In this document: one piece after another, positions 8,848 through 18,725 of the stretch
How positions within the stretch are numbered: the first letter of the stretch is position 1
Layout: every line of letters starts with the position of its first letter
Assembly: GCF_015352985.1 (NCBI RefSeq)
Contig: NZ_JACYXF010000016.1
Coordinates: forward strand, 44,110-108,109
From: Noviherbaspirillum malthae
GTDB taxonomy: Bacteria; Pseudomonadota; Gammaproteobacteria; Burkholderiales; Burkholderiaceae_D
Length of the DNA: 64,000 bases
Direction of reading: 5' to 3'
The notes under the pieces: model-generated
Seen by the model: only the letters and a program-made list of their open reading frames with translations
Databases searched by the model: none
Told to the model about the DNA's origin: nothing
Program-made: the position numbers and the translations under genes

Positions 8848-10320
8848 ATGAACAAACTGACCACCGCCGCAGGCGCTCCCGTCGCCGACAACCAGAATTC
8901 CCTTACCGCGGGCGAGCGCGGCCCGATGCTGCTGCAGGATGTGTGGTTTCTCGAAAAGCTGGCGCACTTCGACCGCGAAGTCATCCCCGAGCGCCGCGTG
9001 CATGCAAAGGGTTCGGGCGCCTATGGCACGCTGACCATCACCAGCGACATCAGCCGCTATTCCAAGGCGAAGCTGTTCTCGCAGGTGGGCAAGAAGACCG
9101 ATCTGTTCCTGCGCTTTTCCACCGTCGCTGGCGAGCGCGGCGCGGCCGATGCCGAACGCGACGTGCGCGGCTTCTCGGTCAAGTTCTATACCGAGGAAGG
9201 CAACTGGGACATCGTCGGCAACAACACGCCGGTCTTCTTCCTGCGCGACCCGCTCAAGTTTCCCGACTTCATCCATACGCAAAAGCGCGATCCTAAGACC
9301 AACATGCGCAGTCCAACCGCGGCCTGGGATTTCTGGTCGCGCCATCCGGAATCGCTGCACCAGATCACCATCCTGATGAGCGACCGCGGCCTGCCGCAGA
9401 ACTACCGCCAGATCCACGGCTTCGGTTCGCACACTTTCTCCTTCATCAACGCCGCCAACGAGCGCTTCTGGGTGAAATTCCACTTCAAGTCGATGCAGGG
9501 CATCGCCAACTGGACCAATGAAGAAGCGCTGGAAGTGATCGGCCGCGACCGTGAATCCGCGCAGAAGGATTTGTTCGACAATATCGAGCAGGGCAATTTC
9601 CCGAAGTGGCGCATGTGCGTGCAGGTCATGCCCGAGCGCGATGCGGCGACCTATCCGATCAATCCCTTCGACCTCACCAAGGTGTGGCCGCACAAGGATT
9701 ACCCGCTGATCGAAGTCGGCATCCTGGAACTGAACCGCAATCCGGAAAATTATTTCGCCGAGGTCGAACAGGCGGCGTTCACGCCGGCCAACGTGGTGCC
9801 CGGCATCGGCTTCTCGCCGGACAAGATGCTGCAGGGCCGCCTGTTCTCGTACGGTGACGCGCACCGCTACCGCCTGGGCGTGAACCATCACCAGATCCCG
9901 GTGAACGCGCCGCGCTGCCCCTTCCACAACGGCTTTCACCGCGACGGCGCGATGCGCACCGACGGCAATCTCGGCGGCCGTCCAAACTATGAACCGAACC
10001 GTTTCGGCGAATTCGCGCAGGACGCCAATGCGGCGGAACCGGCGCTGGCCGTGTACGGCGCGGCAGACCGCTACGATCATCGTGCCGACGGCGACTATTA
10101 CAGCCAGGCCGGCGCGCTGTTCCGCCTGATGGATGCGTCGCAGAAGCAGCAGCTGTTCAGCCATATCGCCGCTTCGATTGCAAGCGTTCCGGAAGAGATC
10201 AAGCGCAGGCAGCTCGAGCATTTCGCCAAGGCCGATGCGGAGTATGCGGCTGGCGTGGCCAAGGCATTGGGCATGCCGCATGAAAAGTCTGACCACGCTG
10301 CTATAGTCAGGCGAGGATGA
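8848..10320 (+). CDS. katA: Monofunctional heme catalase (small-subunit clade)
   Basis: A 490-residue cytosolic catalase that dismutates hydrogen peroxide. The distal histidine is His52 in [12 protein letters not shown], the distal asparagine lies at 125/126 in [11 protein letters not shown], and the proximal heme tyrosine is in the [14 protein letters not shown] signature. The length is typical of small-subunit KatA enzymes, and there is no C-terminal flavodoxin-like domain. GAGGA lies six bases before ATG 8848. The gene stands alone. Its position next to a low-oxygen gene block fits a role at aerobic/anaerobic transitions, but no regulator site was identified. Confidence 0.97.
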   Translation: MNKLTTAAGAPVADNQNSLTAGERGPMLLQDVWFLEKLAHFDREVIPERRVHAKGSGAYGTLTITSDISRYSKAKLFSQVGKKTDLFLRFSTVAGERGAADAERDVRGFSVKFYTEEGNWDIVGNNTPVFFLRDPLKFPDFIHTQKRDPKTNMRSPTAAWDFWSRHPESLHQITILMSDRGLPQNYRQIHGFGSHTFSFINAANERFWVKFHFKSMQGIANWTNEEALEVIGRDRESAQKDLFDNIEQGNFPKWRMCVQVMPERDAATYPINPFDLTKVWPHKDYPLIEVGILELNRNPENYFAEVEQAAFTPANVVPGIGFSPDKMLQGRLFSYGDAHRYRLGVNHHQIPVNAPRCPFHNGFHRDGAMRTDGNLGGRPNYEPNRFGEFAQDANAAEPALAVYGAADRYDHRADGDYYSQAGALFRLMDASQKQQLFSHIAASIASVPEEIKRRQLEHFAKADAEYAAGVAKALGMPHEKSDHAAIVRRG

Positions 10321-10337
10321 AAGGAAAGCCGGAGGGC

Positions 10338-10353
10338 CGGCGGGTAACCGCCG
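10338..10353 (+). terminator. Candidate hairpin after the catalase gene
   Basis: CGGCGG-GTAA-CCGCCG forms a tight six-base-pair stem 17 bases after the catalase stop, followed by TTCTCTT rather than a clean T run. It could be a weak intrinsic terminator. Confidence 0.35.
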
Positions 10354-10533
10354 TTCTCTTGCGTTGGCGGCGCAGACTGCATGCCGTGGACACGGTCGTC
10401 GTCCGCCTCCCGGTATTGGTGCCGTTCCAAGGTAAGGGTTTCGGCTCTCTTGTTGCCTCAAATTCCTGTCCGGCCCGGCATTGGCGGGCGGGTTCGATCG
10501 GCGTGAGACGATCCAACGCACATTAACAAAGAA

Positions 10534-11919
10534 TCAACCGGCCATCACATGCTGCCCTCCGTCCACTGGTATCACCGTGCCGGTTAACATTTTTCCGCCG
10601 TCCCCGACCAGGTATGCTGCCAGTGCGCCGACGTCATCGATACCGGCCAGACGCTTCTGCGGAGCCTGCGCGGCCGCTCGTTCCAGCAGTTCATCAAAGC
10701 GATCGAGACCGCTGGCTGCTCGCGTGCGCATCGGCCCAGGCGAGATTGCATGCACACGTATATCCTGCGGTCCCAATTCCGCTGCCAGGTAGCGCGCCGT
10801 ACTCTCAAGTGCAGCCTTGACCGGCCCCATCAAATTGTAGTGCTCGACAACCCGTTCCGATCCATAGAAACTCACCGTGAGCAAGCATCCTCCCTGGCGC
10901 ATCAACGGTTCAGCCAGCCGTGCAATGCGGATGAAGGAATGACATGACACATCCATTGCCATTGCAAAGCCCGCTGCCGAACAATCCGTGACGCGGCCAT
11001 GCAAATCCTCCTTGGGTGCATAGGCGATCGAATGCAATACGAAGTCCAGCCCGCCCCATTCCCGTTCGATACGCTCGAACAGCGCTTCGAGCTGACCGGG
11101 AATGCGCACATCACATGGTGCAGTGATGGAACAGCCAAGCTCTTCCGCCAGCGGTGCAACAAAGGGCTTGGCCTTGTCATTCACGTAAGTGACCGCCAGT
11201 TCTGCACCTGCCACGCGAAAGGCGCGAGCGCAGCCATAGGCGATGGAGTGTTCATTGGCAATTCCCAGTACCAGCCCACGCCGACCGCGCAAGCTGAACG
11301 GTGCCGTAACCGATCCCTCCTCCAACGGAGTCAGCCTTGGCGAAGCCGGTCCAGCGGAATGCTCTGTCGACGCCTCGCCTGCTTCTTCGGATCTTGAAGG
11401 AAGGCTCCCTGCATCAAGCCGCTCCCGGTAACGCTGACGGTGTGCGACCGCGACTTCCGGCACGTCGATGGCGGGCCGCCGGATTTTTTCCAAGGGCGCA
11501 AGCACTTCTGCCGTGCCGGTGACAACGTCTTCGCCTTGCTGATTGGTACAGCGGCAATCAAAGTAAATCACTTTGCGCGCGGCGTCCTTTTCTCTTGCGG
11601 TCACGGTGACGGTCACGGTGTCGCCAATCCCGACCGGACGCATAAAACGTAAATTCTGCCCCAGGTAGATCGTGCCGGCACCCGGCAATTTCGTCCCCAG
11701 CACCGCGGAAATCAAGGCTCCGGCCCACATGCCATGGCCGACCACCTTGTGGAAGCGATTTCCTGCCGCATAGACCGGATCGAGATGCGCGGGATTGACA
11801 TCGCCGGATACTGCGGCAAACACCTCAATGTCTTCAGGTAACAGCGTGCGAACGAGTTGTGCGTTGTCACCGATAGCGACTTCATCGAAGGTTCGGTTTT
11901 CGACTATTCGAGCATTCAT
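10534..11919 (-). CDS. MaoC dehydratase-FabI enoyl-reductase fusion
   Basis: 461 residues with two enzymes in one chain. Residues 8-125 are a MaoC hot-dog (R)-enoyl-CoA hydratase with the catalytic Asp40/His45 pair (SGDVNPAHLD). Residues 126-205 are a linker containing the tail EKIRRPAIDVPEV that usually ends the MaoC part of MaoC-Pta proteins. Residues 206-461 are a FabI-type enoyl-ACP reductase with GIANEHSIAYG, LHSIAYAP and the Tyr361-x6-Lys368 catalytic pair (YNLMGPVK); the second FabI tyrosine is Phe here. ATG 11919 has AGGA nine bases upstream; an in-frame GTG lies 33 bases earlier. It is divergent from phaC across an FNR-like box, so it may steer enoyl intermediates to PHA or reduce them. 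Confidence 0.88.
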   Translation of the reverse strand: MNARIVENRTFDEVAIGDNAQLVRTLLPEDIEVFAAVSGDVNPAHLDPVYAAGNRFHKVVGHGMWAGALISAVLGTKLPGAGTIYLGQNLRFMRPVGIGDTVTVTVTAREKDAARKVIYFDCRCTNQQGEDVVTGTAEVLAPLEKIRRPAIDVPEVAVAHRQRYRERLDAGSLPSRSEEAGEASTEHSAGPASPRLTPLEEGSVTAPFSLRGRRGLVLGIANEHSIAYGCARAFRVAGAELAVTYVNDKAKPFVAPLAEELGCSITAPCDVRIPGQLEALFERIEREWGGLDFVLHSIAYAPKEDLHGRVTDCSAAGFAMAMDVSCHSFIRIARLAEPLMRQGGCLLTVSFYGSERVVEHYNLMGPVKAALESTARYLAAELGPQDIRVHAISPGPMRTRAASGLDRFDELLERAAAQAPQKRLAGIDDVGALAAYLVGDGGKMLTGTVIPVDGGQHVMAG

Positions 11920-11980
11920 GCAGGCATCCTGGCATTGGTTGAGCGAGGCCACAGGATAATTTTCCGCATTCCTGATGTAC

Positions 11981-11994
11981 TTGATCCAGGTCAG
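11981..11994. promoter_or_regulatory. FNR/Anr-like box in the fusion/phaC divergent promoter
   Basis: TTGATCCAGGTCAG matches the TTGAT-N4-ATCAA consensus at 8 of 10 positions. A -10-like TCTATC begins 34 bases after the box start, the same spacing as at 19340 and 24021. This puts the box near -41.5 for a plus-strand transcript that reaches phaC at 12053. Confidence 0.6.
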
Positions 11995-12052
11995 TTTTTT
12001 TTGGTAAGTGTTTGTCTATCCTCGACGGATCAGCTTCCCCAAGATTTAGGCC

Positions 12053-13843
12053 ATGGATCACGCACCCTGGAACATGCTCCACCATCCTGAACGGCTTGCC
12101 AGTGCCTGGCTCGGTGCCCGCTACAGGGAAAAGTACTCGCCCGATGACCGCAACAAGGATCTGGATCGCATCTTGATGGCGGCGGTTGGAAGGCTTACCG
12201 GAGGCATATCGCCGATTGCCCTGTGGATGGCCTACGTCGACTGGATCACGCACCTCCAGCTGTCGCCGTCAAAGCAGCATGAATTGCTCATTGACGGCTG
12301 GCATAAAGTCTCAAGGTGGCAAGGGTATGCCTATGACGCCATGCGGCACGCAGATAGCAAGCTTGAACCCTGCGTGGACCCTCTGCCTCAGGACAAGCGT
12401 TTCGCCGATCCCGCATGGCAACAGTGGCCATTCAACCTGATGTACCAGGGCTTCCTGATGTCCCAGCAATGGTGGCATCGTGCAACAACAGGAATCAGCG
12501 GCGTATCGGAACACCATGAGGAGGTGATGACCTTTGCCGCGCGGCAGCTGCTCGACATGTTGTCGCCATCGAATTTTGCCAGCATGAATCCCGTGGTGAT
12601 CCACGAAGCGATTCGAAGCCGGGGTCAGAATTTCATTCGAGGAGCCGCAAATGCCGCCAGTAACTGGGTGCATGAGTTTGCATCCAAGCCACGCGATCAT
12701 GCATTCAAGGTTGGCGAGACACTCGCTGCCACGCCGGGCAAGATCATCTTCCGGAATCGGCTGATCGAACTGATCCAGTACGCGCCGGCATCATCGACGG
12801 TGCATGCGACTCCGGTACTGATTGTGCCGGCATGGATCATGAAGTATTACATTCTCGATTTGTCACCGCACAATTCACTGGTGCGCTATCTGGTTGAACA
12901 AGGCCACACCGTATTCATGATCTCCTGGAAGAATCCGGACGCCGCCGATCGCGATTTCAACATGGATGACTACCGTACGCTGGGCATCATGGACGCCATC
13001 GAGGCCATCTGCAAGGCGACGCAATCGCCCACGCTCCATGCGGTCGGCTATTGCCTCGGCGGCACCTTGCTGTCCATTACCGCCGCGGCGATGGCGCGTG
13101 ACGGCGATCAACGCCTGGCAAGCATGACCTTGTTCGCATCGCAGGTCGACTTCAAGGAGCCAGGCGAGCTGTCGCTGTTCATCGATGAAAGCCAGGTCGC
13201 ATTGCTCGAGGCATTGATGTGGGAACAGGGATATCTCGACAGTCGCCAGATGGCCGGGGCGTTCCAGATGCTTCGCTCCAACGACCTCATCTGGTCACGC
13301 AGGCTGAATCACTACCTGCTCGGCCTGCCCGAAAAAGTCACGGACCTGATGGCATGGAATATGGACACCACCCGCATGCCCTACCGGATGCATATCCAGT
13401 ATCTGCGTGACCTGTTCCTCCACAATGACTTGGCCGAGGGCCGTTATAGCGTGAATGGACAGCCGATTGTCTTGTCCGATATTCGCGTGCCGATCTTTGC
13501 GGTCGGCACCATCACCGACCATGTCGCGCCGTGGCGATCGACTTACAAAATCCATCTGCTTACCGATACCGAGGTGACTTACTGCCTGACCAGCGGCGGA
13601 CACAATGCCGGCGTGGTTTCGCCCCCGGGCCATCCCAATCGGCAATACCAGATATCCAGGCACATGCCCAACGATACCTACACCAACCCCGAGGATTGGC
13701 ATCGCACGACTCCATCGCAGGAAGGTTCATGGTGGCCCGAGTGGGAAACCTGGCTATCCAGCCGGTCGCCGAACCGGCAAAAGCCGCCATCGATGCCGCC
13801 TGCCGCATGCGATGCGCCGGGCACTTATGTGTTCCAGCGATAA
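12053..13843 (+). CDS. phaC: Class I polyhydroxyalkanoate synthase
   Basis: A 596-residue granule-associated polymerase that joins (R)-3-hydroxyacyl-CoA units. The N-terminal PhaC domain is followed by an alpha/beta-hydrolase core with the lipase-like box GYCLGG (nucleophile Cys334), the aspartate in GTITDHVAPW near residue 490 and the histidine in SGGHNAGVV near 518. The conserved PAWIMKYYILDLSP and SWKNPD blocks are present. No phaA, phaB or phasin gene is adjacent; the neighbour is a hydratase-reductase fusion, so this is probably an accessory synthase of a low-oxygen gene block, not the main pha operon. The Shine-Dalgarno before ATG 12053 is weak. Confidence 0.95.
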   Translation: MDHAPWNMLHHPERLASAWLGARYREKYSPDDRNKDLDRILMAAVGRLTGGISPIALWMAYVDWITHLQLSPSKQHELLIDGWHKVSRWQGYAYDAMRHADSKLEPCVDPLPQDKRFADPAWQQWPFNLMYQGFLMSQQWWHRATTGISGVSEHHEEVMTFAARQLLDMLSPSNFASMNPVVIHEAIRSRGQNFIRGAANAASNWVHEFASKPRDHAFKVGETLAATPGKIIFRNRLIELIQYAPASSTVHATPVLIVPAWIMKYYILDLSPHNSLVRYLVEQGHTVFMISWKNPDAADRDFNMDDYRTLGIMDAIEAICKATQSPTLHAVGYCLGGTLLSITAAAMARDGDQRLASMTLFASQVDFKEPGELSLFIDESQVALLEALMWEQGYLDSRQMAGAFQMLRSNDLIWSRRLNHYLLGLPEKVTDLMAWNMDTTRMPYRMHIQYLRDLFLHNDLAEGRYSVNGQPIVLSDIRVPIFAVGTITDHVAPWRSTYKIHLLTDTEVTYCLTSGGHNAGVVSPPGHPNRQYQISRHMPNDTYTNPEDWHRTTPSQEGSWWPEWETWLSSRSPNRQKPPSMPPAACDAPGTYVFQR

Positions 13844-13972
13844 AAGGCCAGTAGCGTCCATCCATCTTACCGGTATCCTCCGGGACGATCTCCCACAGTC
13901 CTGCAGTTGGCCGTCCAGGCTGCCACACCACTCAAGGCATCACGGCTTAGACGAGATCAATCATGGAAGCAC

Positions 13973-16804
13973 ATGATGAAACAGTCCGCAAGCATTGACC
14001 AACCCTACGCGCTTGACATCAACAGAATCATTTCTGCTTTCGAGACAAATGTTCAAGCTGGCCTGTCTTCGGGGGAGGCGTCGCGGCGGCTGCGTGACGA
14101 CGGGCCCAATGCACTGCGCGCTGCCCCGCGTCCGCCTGCGTGGCGGCAATTCCTGCTGCATTTTCAGGACCCGCTGGTCTACCTGCTCGTCACTGCCGCG
14201 GCCATTGGATTGGCTGCCTGGTTCATGGAAGGCCGCACCGGCATACCCGTTGATGCGATCGTCATTACAGCGATCATCATCCTCAATGCCATCCTGAGCT
14301 TCGTGCAGGAAGTGAAGGCAGAAAACGCTGTTGCCGCACTGACCAGCATGACGGCAGCCATGTCGTCGGTACTGCGGGATGGGCAACTCGTCTGCATACC
14401 AACGCACGATCTGGTCCGTGGCGACTTGCTCTCGTTGAGCGAGGGCGATATCGTCGGTGCCGATTCACGCCTAGTGCAGGCCTCGGCATTACGCGTACAG
14501 GAAGCGTCGCTGACCGGCGAGAGCGAAGCAGTGCTCAAGAATACGGCGGTGCTGCCTCCGCCGGTTGCGCTTGCCGACAGAGCCAACATGGCTTTCAAGG
14601 GCACAACCGTTGTTCAGGGCAATGGCCTGGCCATCGTGACCGCCACCGGGATGGCAACGGAGATCGGCACCATCGCGAGCATGCTCGACCGTACCGAGGA
14701 GTCGCAAACGCCACTGCAAAAGGAAATCGGCAAGGTGGGTAAAACGCTTGGTGTCGTCGTGACCCTTATTGCCGCGCTCGTCGTGGCGACAGTCCTGCTC
14801 ATTACTCCAGTTAACGGCATCGCGGAAATCGTCGAGGTCCTCCTGCTTGGCGTCTCGCTTGCCGTGGCTGCAGTGCCGGAAGGACTGCCTGCGGTCCTCT
14901 CGATTGTGCTCGCCTTGGGCGTGCAGCGGATGGCACGGCAAAATGCGGTCGTCAAAAAGCTGTCTTCCGTGGAATCGCTAGGGTCGGCCACGGTAATCGC
15001 GTCCGACAAGACCGGTACGCTGACCCGGGCTGAAATGACGATCGAGCGCATCGTCACCGCTTCCGGAACGACCCATGTCAGCGGCATTGGATATGCGCCC
15101 GAAGGCGAAATCCTGTATCGGGGCGAACGGCTCCAGCCAGGAGCGCTGCTGTCCGAACATGTCACCGTGCTATGCGGCGGCAGCCTGGCCAGCAACGCCA
15201 GTCTGCGCAGAAGCGAAGCCGGTCAATGGGAAATCCAGGGCGACCCCACCGAGGCGGCATTCCTTGTCGCTGAGGAAAAGCTGGGTGCCGCGGCCGGACG
15301 CAAGCAGCGTTTCGAACGCATCGGTGAAATTCCATTCACCTCGGAACGCAAGCTGATGTCGACCGTACAGATCGATCACGGAGATAGTGAAAATATCTTC
15401 ATCTTTACAAAGGGAGCGCCCGACGTACTGCTTCAGCGATGCAGCAGGATCAGAATCGGCTTCGACACCGTCCTGCTCGACGACGCCAGGCGCCAGCGCA
15501 TCGTTGCCGATATCGACAGCCTTACCGATGCAGCCCTGCGTACCCTGGCCGTCGCCTACCGTACCCTGAAACAGGAGGAGGACCCGCATGCAAGTGACGG
15601 GTTGGAGCAGGATCTGATCTATGCAGGTACGGTCGGCATCATTGACCCTGCACGTAAAGAAGCCGCTCAGGCAATCCGCGAAGCGCGCCATGCCGGCATT
15701 CGAGTGTTGATGATCACTGGCGACCATCCGCGGACCGCAGCGCGCATCGCGGCAGACCTTGGCATTACCACTGCCCCTGCACAGGCATTGACCGGCTTGG
15801 ATCTGGACAGGATGGACCGGGCTGCCTTTGCCCGTGCGGTCAGATCGACCTCCGTGTTCGCCCGGGTCGCGCCTGAGCATAAGCTGCGGATCGTCGATGC
15901 CCTGCAGGCTGACGGCAATGTCGTCGCAATGACCGGTGATGGTGTCAACGACGCACCCGCCTTGAAGTCGGCGGACATTGGCATTGCGATGGGTGTCACT
16001 GGTACGGAGGTGACCAAGCAAGCAGCCCGGATGATCCTTGCCGATGACAACTTCGCAACGATTGTTCGTGCGGTCCGCGAGGGACGGCATATCTTCGACA
16101 ACATCGGGAAGTTCTTGCGTTACCTGCTGTCGTCCAACATTGGCGAGGTATTGACCATCTTCCTCGGCGTGATCCTGGCAGGCGTGCTCGGCTTGACCGA
16201 TACCGCAGGAGGGCTCGTACTGCCGTTGCTGGCGACCCAGATTTTGTGGATCAATCTACTGACCGATTCAGGACCTGCCTTGGCAATGGGTATTGATCCG
16301 GAGACCGATGACGTCATGGCACGGCCGCCCCGCCGGCCGACCGACCGGATCATTGACGCGCGAATGTGGACAAGCGTCTTGCAGACCGGTATCGTGATGG
16401 CCATCATCACGCTGATGACCATCGACTTTTATTTGCCGGGCGGCTTGATAGAAGGCTCGCATGATCTGGACAATGCGCGCACCGCCGGCTTCACGGTGCT
16501 GGTACTTGCCCAGCTTTACAACTGCTTCAATGCCAGATCGGACATGACCAGCGCATTTCATCACTTGTTTGCCAACAAGTGGCTATGGGGCGCGATCGCC
16601 TTCTCCGTGTTGCTGCAGATTGCGGTCGTCCATCTCAGCGTGCTCAACACGGCATTCAATACCGCACCGCTTGGCCTGGACCAGTGGCTGTTCTGCGGTG
16701 CCGCTGCCAGTATGGTGTTATGGACCTCCGAACTACGCAAGCTGGTGCGACGCGCAAGAACATCTCGTCTGCTCGAGCCGGCGAAAGCGACATTAGCCCG
16801 ATAG
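13973..16804 (+). CDS. Cation-transporting P-type ATPase (P2/Ca2+-like)
   Basis: A 943-residue inner-membrane pump. It has an N-terminal cation-ATPase domain, the actuator TGES loop (SLTGESEAV), transmembrane M4 with the P2-type PEGLP motif, the phosphorylation site DKTGT (Asp345), the nucleotide-binding KGAPDVLL segment, TGD and GDGVNDAPAL, and a C-terminal helix bundle with WINLLTDSGPALAMG in M6. PEGLP with the NLLTD helix points to calcium or a related divalent cation, not the heavy metals of P1B pumps, and no CPx motif is present. ATG 13973 has GGAAG five bases upstream; a longer frame starts only at a TTG. P2 ATPases of this kind are common in low-oxygen stress clusters with USPs and PHA genes. 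Confidence 0.93.
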   Translation: MMKQSASIDQPYALDINRIISAFETNVQAGLSSGEASRRLRDDGPNALRAAPRPPAWRQFLLHFQDPLVYLLVTAAAIGLAAWFMEGRTGIPVDAIVITAIIILNAILSFVQEVKAENAVAALTSMTAAMSSVLRDGQLVCIPTHDLVRGDLLSLSEGDIVGADSRLVQASALRVQEASLTGESEAVLKNTAVLPPPVALADRANMAFKGTTVVQGNGLAIVTATGMATEIGTIASMLDRTEESQTPLQKEIGKVGKTLGVVVTLIAALVVATVLLITPVNGIAEIVEVLLLGVSLAVAAVPEGLPAVLSIVLALGVQRMARQNAVVKKLSSVESLGSATVIASDKTGTLTRAEMTIERIVTASGTTHVSGIGYAPEGEILYRGERLQPGALLSEHVTVLCGGSLASNASLRRSEAGQWEIQGDPTEAAFLVAEEKLGAAAGRKQRFERIGEIPFTSERKLMSTVQIDHGDSENIFIFTKGAPDVLLQRCSRIRIGFDTVLLDDARRQRIVADIDSLTDAALRTLAVAYRTLKQEEDPHASDGLEQDLIYAGTVGIIDPARKEAAQAIREARHAGIRVLMITGDHPRTAARIAADLGITTAPAQALTGLDLDRMDRAAFARAVRSTSVFARVAPEHKLRIVDALQADGNVVAMTGDGVNDAPALKSADIGIAMGVTGTEVTKQAARMILADDNFATIVRAVREGRHIFDNIGKFLRYLLSSNIGEVLTIFLGVILAGVLGLTDTAGGLVLPLLATQILWINLLTDSGPALAMGIDPETDDVMARPPRRPTDRIIDARMWTSVLQTGIVMAIITLMTIDFYLPGGLIEGSHDLDNARTAGFTVLVLAQLYNCFNARSDMTSAFHHLFANKWLWGAIAFSVLLQIAVVHLSVLNTAFNTAPLGLDQWLFCGAAASMVLWTSELRKLVRRARTSRLLEPAKATLAR

Positions 16805-16848
16805 GCATCGCCGTCATATGTCTCATGCCCTCGTCTCCTGCCACCGCC

Positions 16849-17703
16849 ATGAAACTTCGACTTTCGACAGCATCGCTTATCTTCGCCGGCATCGCGGTCG
16901 CCGCCGCCGGAATGGGAAAGATGAAATGGAGTGCCGAAACACGCGCGCTTCGTACCCGCCTGGATGCGGCACGGCGTCCTGTCAAGCCCGAGACGGTCGA
17001 CTTCAATACACTCATGGCGCTGCCGTCGCCGGTACAACGATTCTTTCGAACGGTTCTCAAAGACCACCAACCGGTCTTGGCGGGTGTACGCGTCAAGCAC
17101 CACGGCATGTTCAACATGAGCAAGTCCGGTGACAAATGGCATGCATTCACCTCGGATCAGATGGTGGTCACGCAGCGGCCCGGGTTCGATTGGGACGCAC
17201 GCATTGGAATCCTGCCGGGCTTGAATGTGCATGTCCGTGACGCCTATGCGACTGGTGAAGGCATTCTTCACGCTGCACTGCTCGGCTTGTTCACCGTTGC
17301 GCACCTGCACGGCAGTCGCGATGTCGCAGAGGGCGAAATCATGCGCTTTCTCGCAGAAGCAGCCTGGTATCCGACTGCATTGCTGCCAAGCCAGGGGATA
17401 CGCTGGGATGCCGTGGACGCAAGCTCGGCGAAAGCCACGCTAGAAGACGGCAATGTCAAGCAGACCCTTCTGTTCACCTTTACCGAGGCCGGACTGATTG
17501 ATTCTGTACGGGCCGAAGCGCGCGGCCGTACTGTGGATGGGAGAGTTGTTCCAACCCCCTGGCAAGGCCGATTCTGGAACTATGCGCAACGCGCAGGCAT
17601 GTCGATACCACTTGACGGCGAAGTGATGTGGATGCTGCCGGAGGGTCCCAAGCCTTACTGGCGTGGCCGCATTGCCGAGATTGCCTATGAATTTGTGCAG
17701 TAG
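16849..17703 (+). CDS. DUF6544-like protein
   Basis: 284 residues with an N-terminal hydrophobic signal/anchor (LSTASLIFAGIAVAAAGMGKM). Recognisable blocks are LPSPVQRFFRTVL, VRVKHHGMFNM, FDWDARIGILPGLNVHVRDAY, LHAALLGLFTVAH and EIMRFLAEAAWYPTALLPSQGIRW, followed by a C-terminal TPWQGRFWNY/MSIPLDGEVMW region. This wording agrees with my memory of the DUF6544 family, whose function is unknown. ATG 16849 is chosen for the signal-like start; ATG 16825 is also possible and neither has a good ribosome site. It follows the ATPase by 44 bases and is probably in its transcript. Confidence 0.7.
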   Translation: MKLRLSTASLIFAGIAVAAAGMGKMKWSAETRALRTRLDAARRPVKPETVDFNTLMALPSPVQRFFRTVLKDHQPVLAGVRVKHHGMFNMSKSGDKWHAFTSDQMVVTQRPGFDWDARIGILPGLNVHVRDAYATGEGILHAALLGLFTVAHLHGSRDVAEGEIMRFLAEAAWYPTALLPSQGIRWDAVDASSAKATLEDGNVKQTLLFTFTEAGLIDSVRAEARGRTVDGRVVPTPWQGRFWNYAQRAGMSIPLDGEVMWMLPEGPKPYWRGRIAEIAYEFVQ

Positions 17704-17748
17704 ACAGGCCTTGCAGGCGATTCCGCAAAGCCGGCGCCAGCTAGCTAT

Positions 17749-18603
17749 TCAGTGAGCCATCAGCACTGGAATCGTCATCTGCTCAAGCACGGTACGTGTT
17801 ACCCCGCCACGCAGCATTTCCTGGAAACGGGAATGGCCATAGCAGCCCATGACCAGCAAGTCACTGCGCACTGTATTGCAGCATGCAAGGAGCGTGCTGC
17901 CGAAGTCGCCGTGGCTGTCGTGCTCCTGTAGTACGTTCGCTGCAACGTCATGATGGGCGAGGTACCGAACGATATCTCCCCCTGCAGCATCAGCCGGACC
18001 CGCGTGCTTCATGCCATGGCGCAGGATCAATATGTCTACCTTGCCGACCCGTTCCAGAAGCGGCAGGGCATGATGCAGGACACGAGTCGCTTCCAGGCCG
18101 CCATCCCAGGCCAGCAACGGATTGGCGGCCAGCGCTTCGACTTTATAGCGATGGGGCAGCACCAGCACCGGCCGTCCGCTGGATACTGCGACATATTCCG
18201 GAAGATCGTCGGCCATGGGATTGGCCGGCTCATCAGGATCCAATTGGGTAAGGATAGTCAGGTCGCTGTAGCGGGCATGCAGACTCAGGCCATTAAGCTC
18301 TTCATCCGCTACCAGCCTGGACTCAAAATCATGTATCCCGGCAGCGCGCGCAGTTTCTTCGAAGCGGGCCAGTGCTGCCTCAGCCGACTTGTGCAGGCGG
18401 CCGATTTCTTGATGCAACGCTTCCGTGCCTTGCCCGCCCTGCTGCCGGACTCGCTCGGACAAACGCAGGTAGTGAGAGATTCCAGTGACCGCAACACCAG
18501 CTATATGGGTATTGATATTATCCCCGGCAAGGGCGGCGGCACGAACACGCTGTTCCATATGAGGGGAATGATCGGCATGGACAAGGATGGTCTTATAGGA
18601 CAT
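17749..18603 (-). CDS. Universal stress protein, tandem UspA domains
   Basis: A 284-residue soluble protein with two UspA folds. The first (residues 1-145) opens with YKTILVHAD and ends GRPVLVLPH; its ATP-binding glycine motif is poorly kept. The second (150-284) opens with PLLAWDGG and ends in LVMGCYGHSRFQEMLRGGVTRTVLEQMTIPVLMAH, with the G-2x-G-9x-G-S/T-like nucleotide-binding signature. The tandem form resembles the protein at 19486, from which it has diverged. It reads away from the flavin-fold gene upstream (122-base gap), which may share its FNR-controlled promoter. Confidence 0.9.
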   Translation of the reverse strand: MSYKTILVHADHSPHMEQRVRAAALAGDNINTHIAGVAVTGISHYLRLSERVRQQGGQGTEALHQEIGRLHKSAEAALARFEETARAAGIHDFESRLVADEELNGLSLHARYSDLTILTQLDPDEPANPMADDLPEYVAVSSGRPVLVLPHRYKVEALAANPLLAWDGGLEATRVLHHALPLLERVGKVDILILRHGMKHAGPADAAGGDIVRYLAHHDVAANVLQEHDSHGDFGSTLLACCNTVRSDLLVMGCYGHSRFQEMLRGGVTRTVLEQMTIPVLMAH

Positions 18604-18725
18604 TGCACATTCCCTGGCGTACGGAAATCAATTCAAGATTAGTCACGACATCCGGTTCGATATCATCTCGATGTCACTGGACACATTTTTGAAGAGTCCC
18701 AGCAATGCATAAATACTGATGAACG

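Noticed and set aside
8833..10521. 562-codon minus-strand frame over the catalase gene
   Set aside because: Antisense shadow of a well-conserved catalase, with no recognisable protein.
13947..13960. Possible FNR half-site (TTAGACGAGATCAA) before the P-ATPase gene
   Set aside because: Only 7 of 10 matches and 12 bases from the start codon, which does not fit activator geometry.
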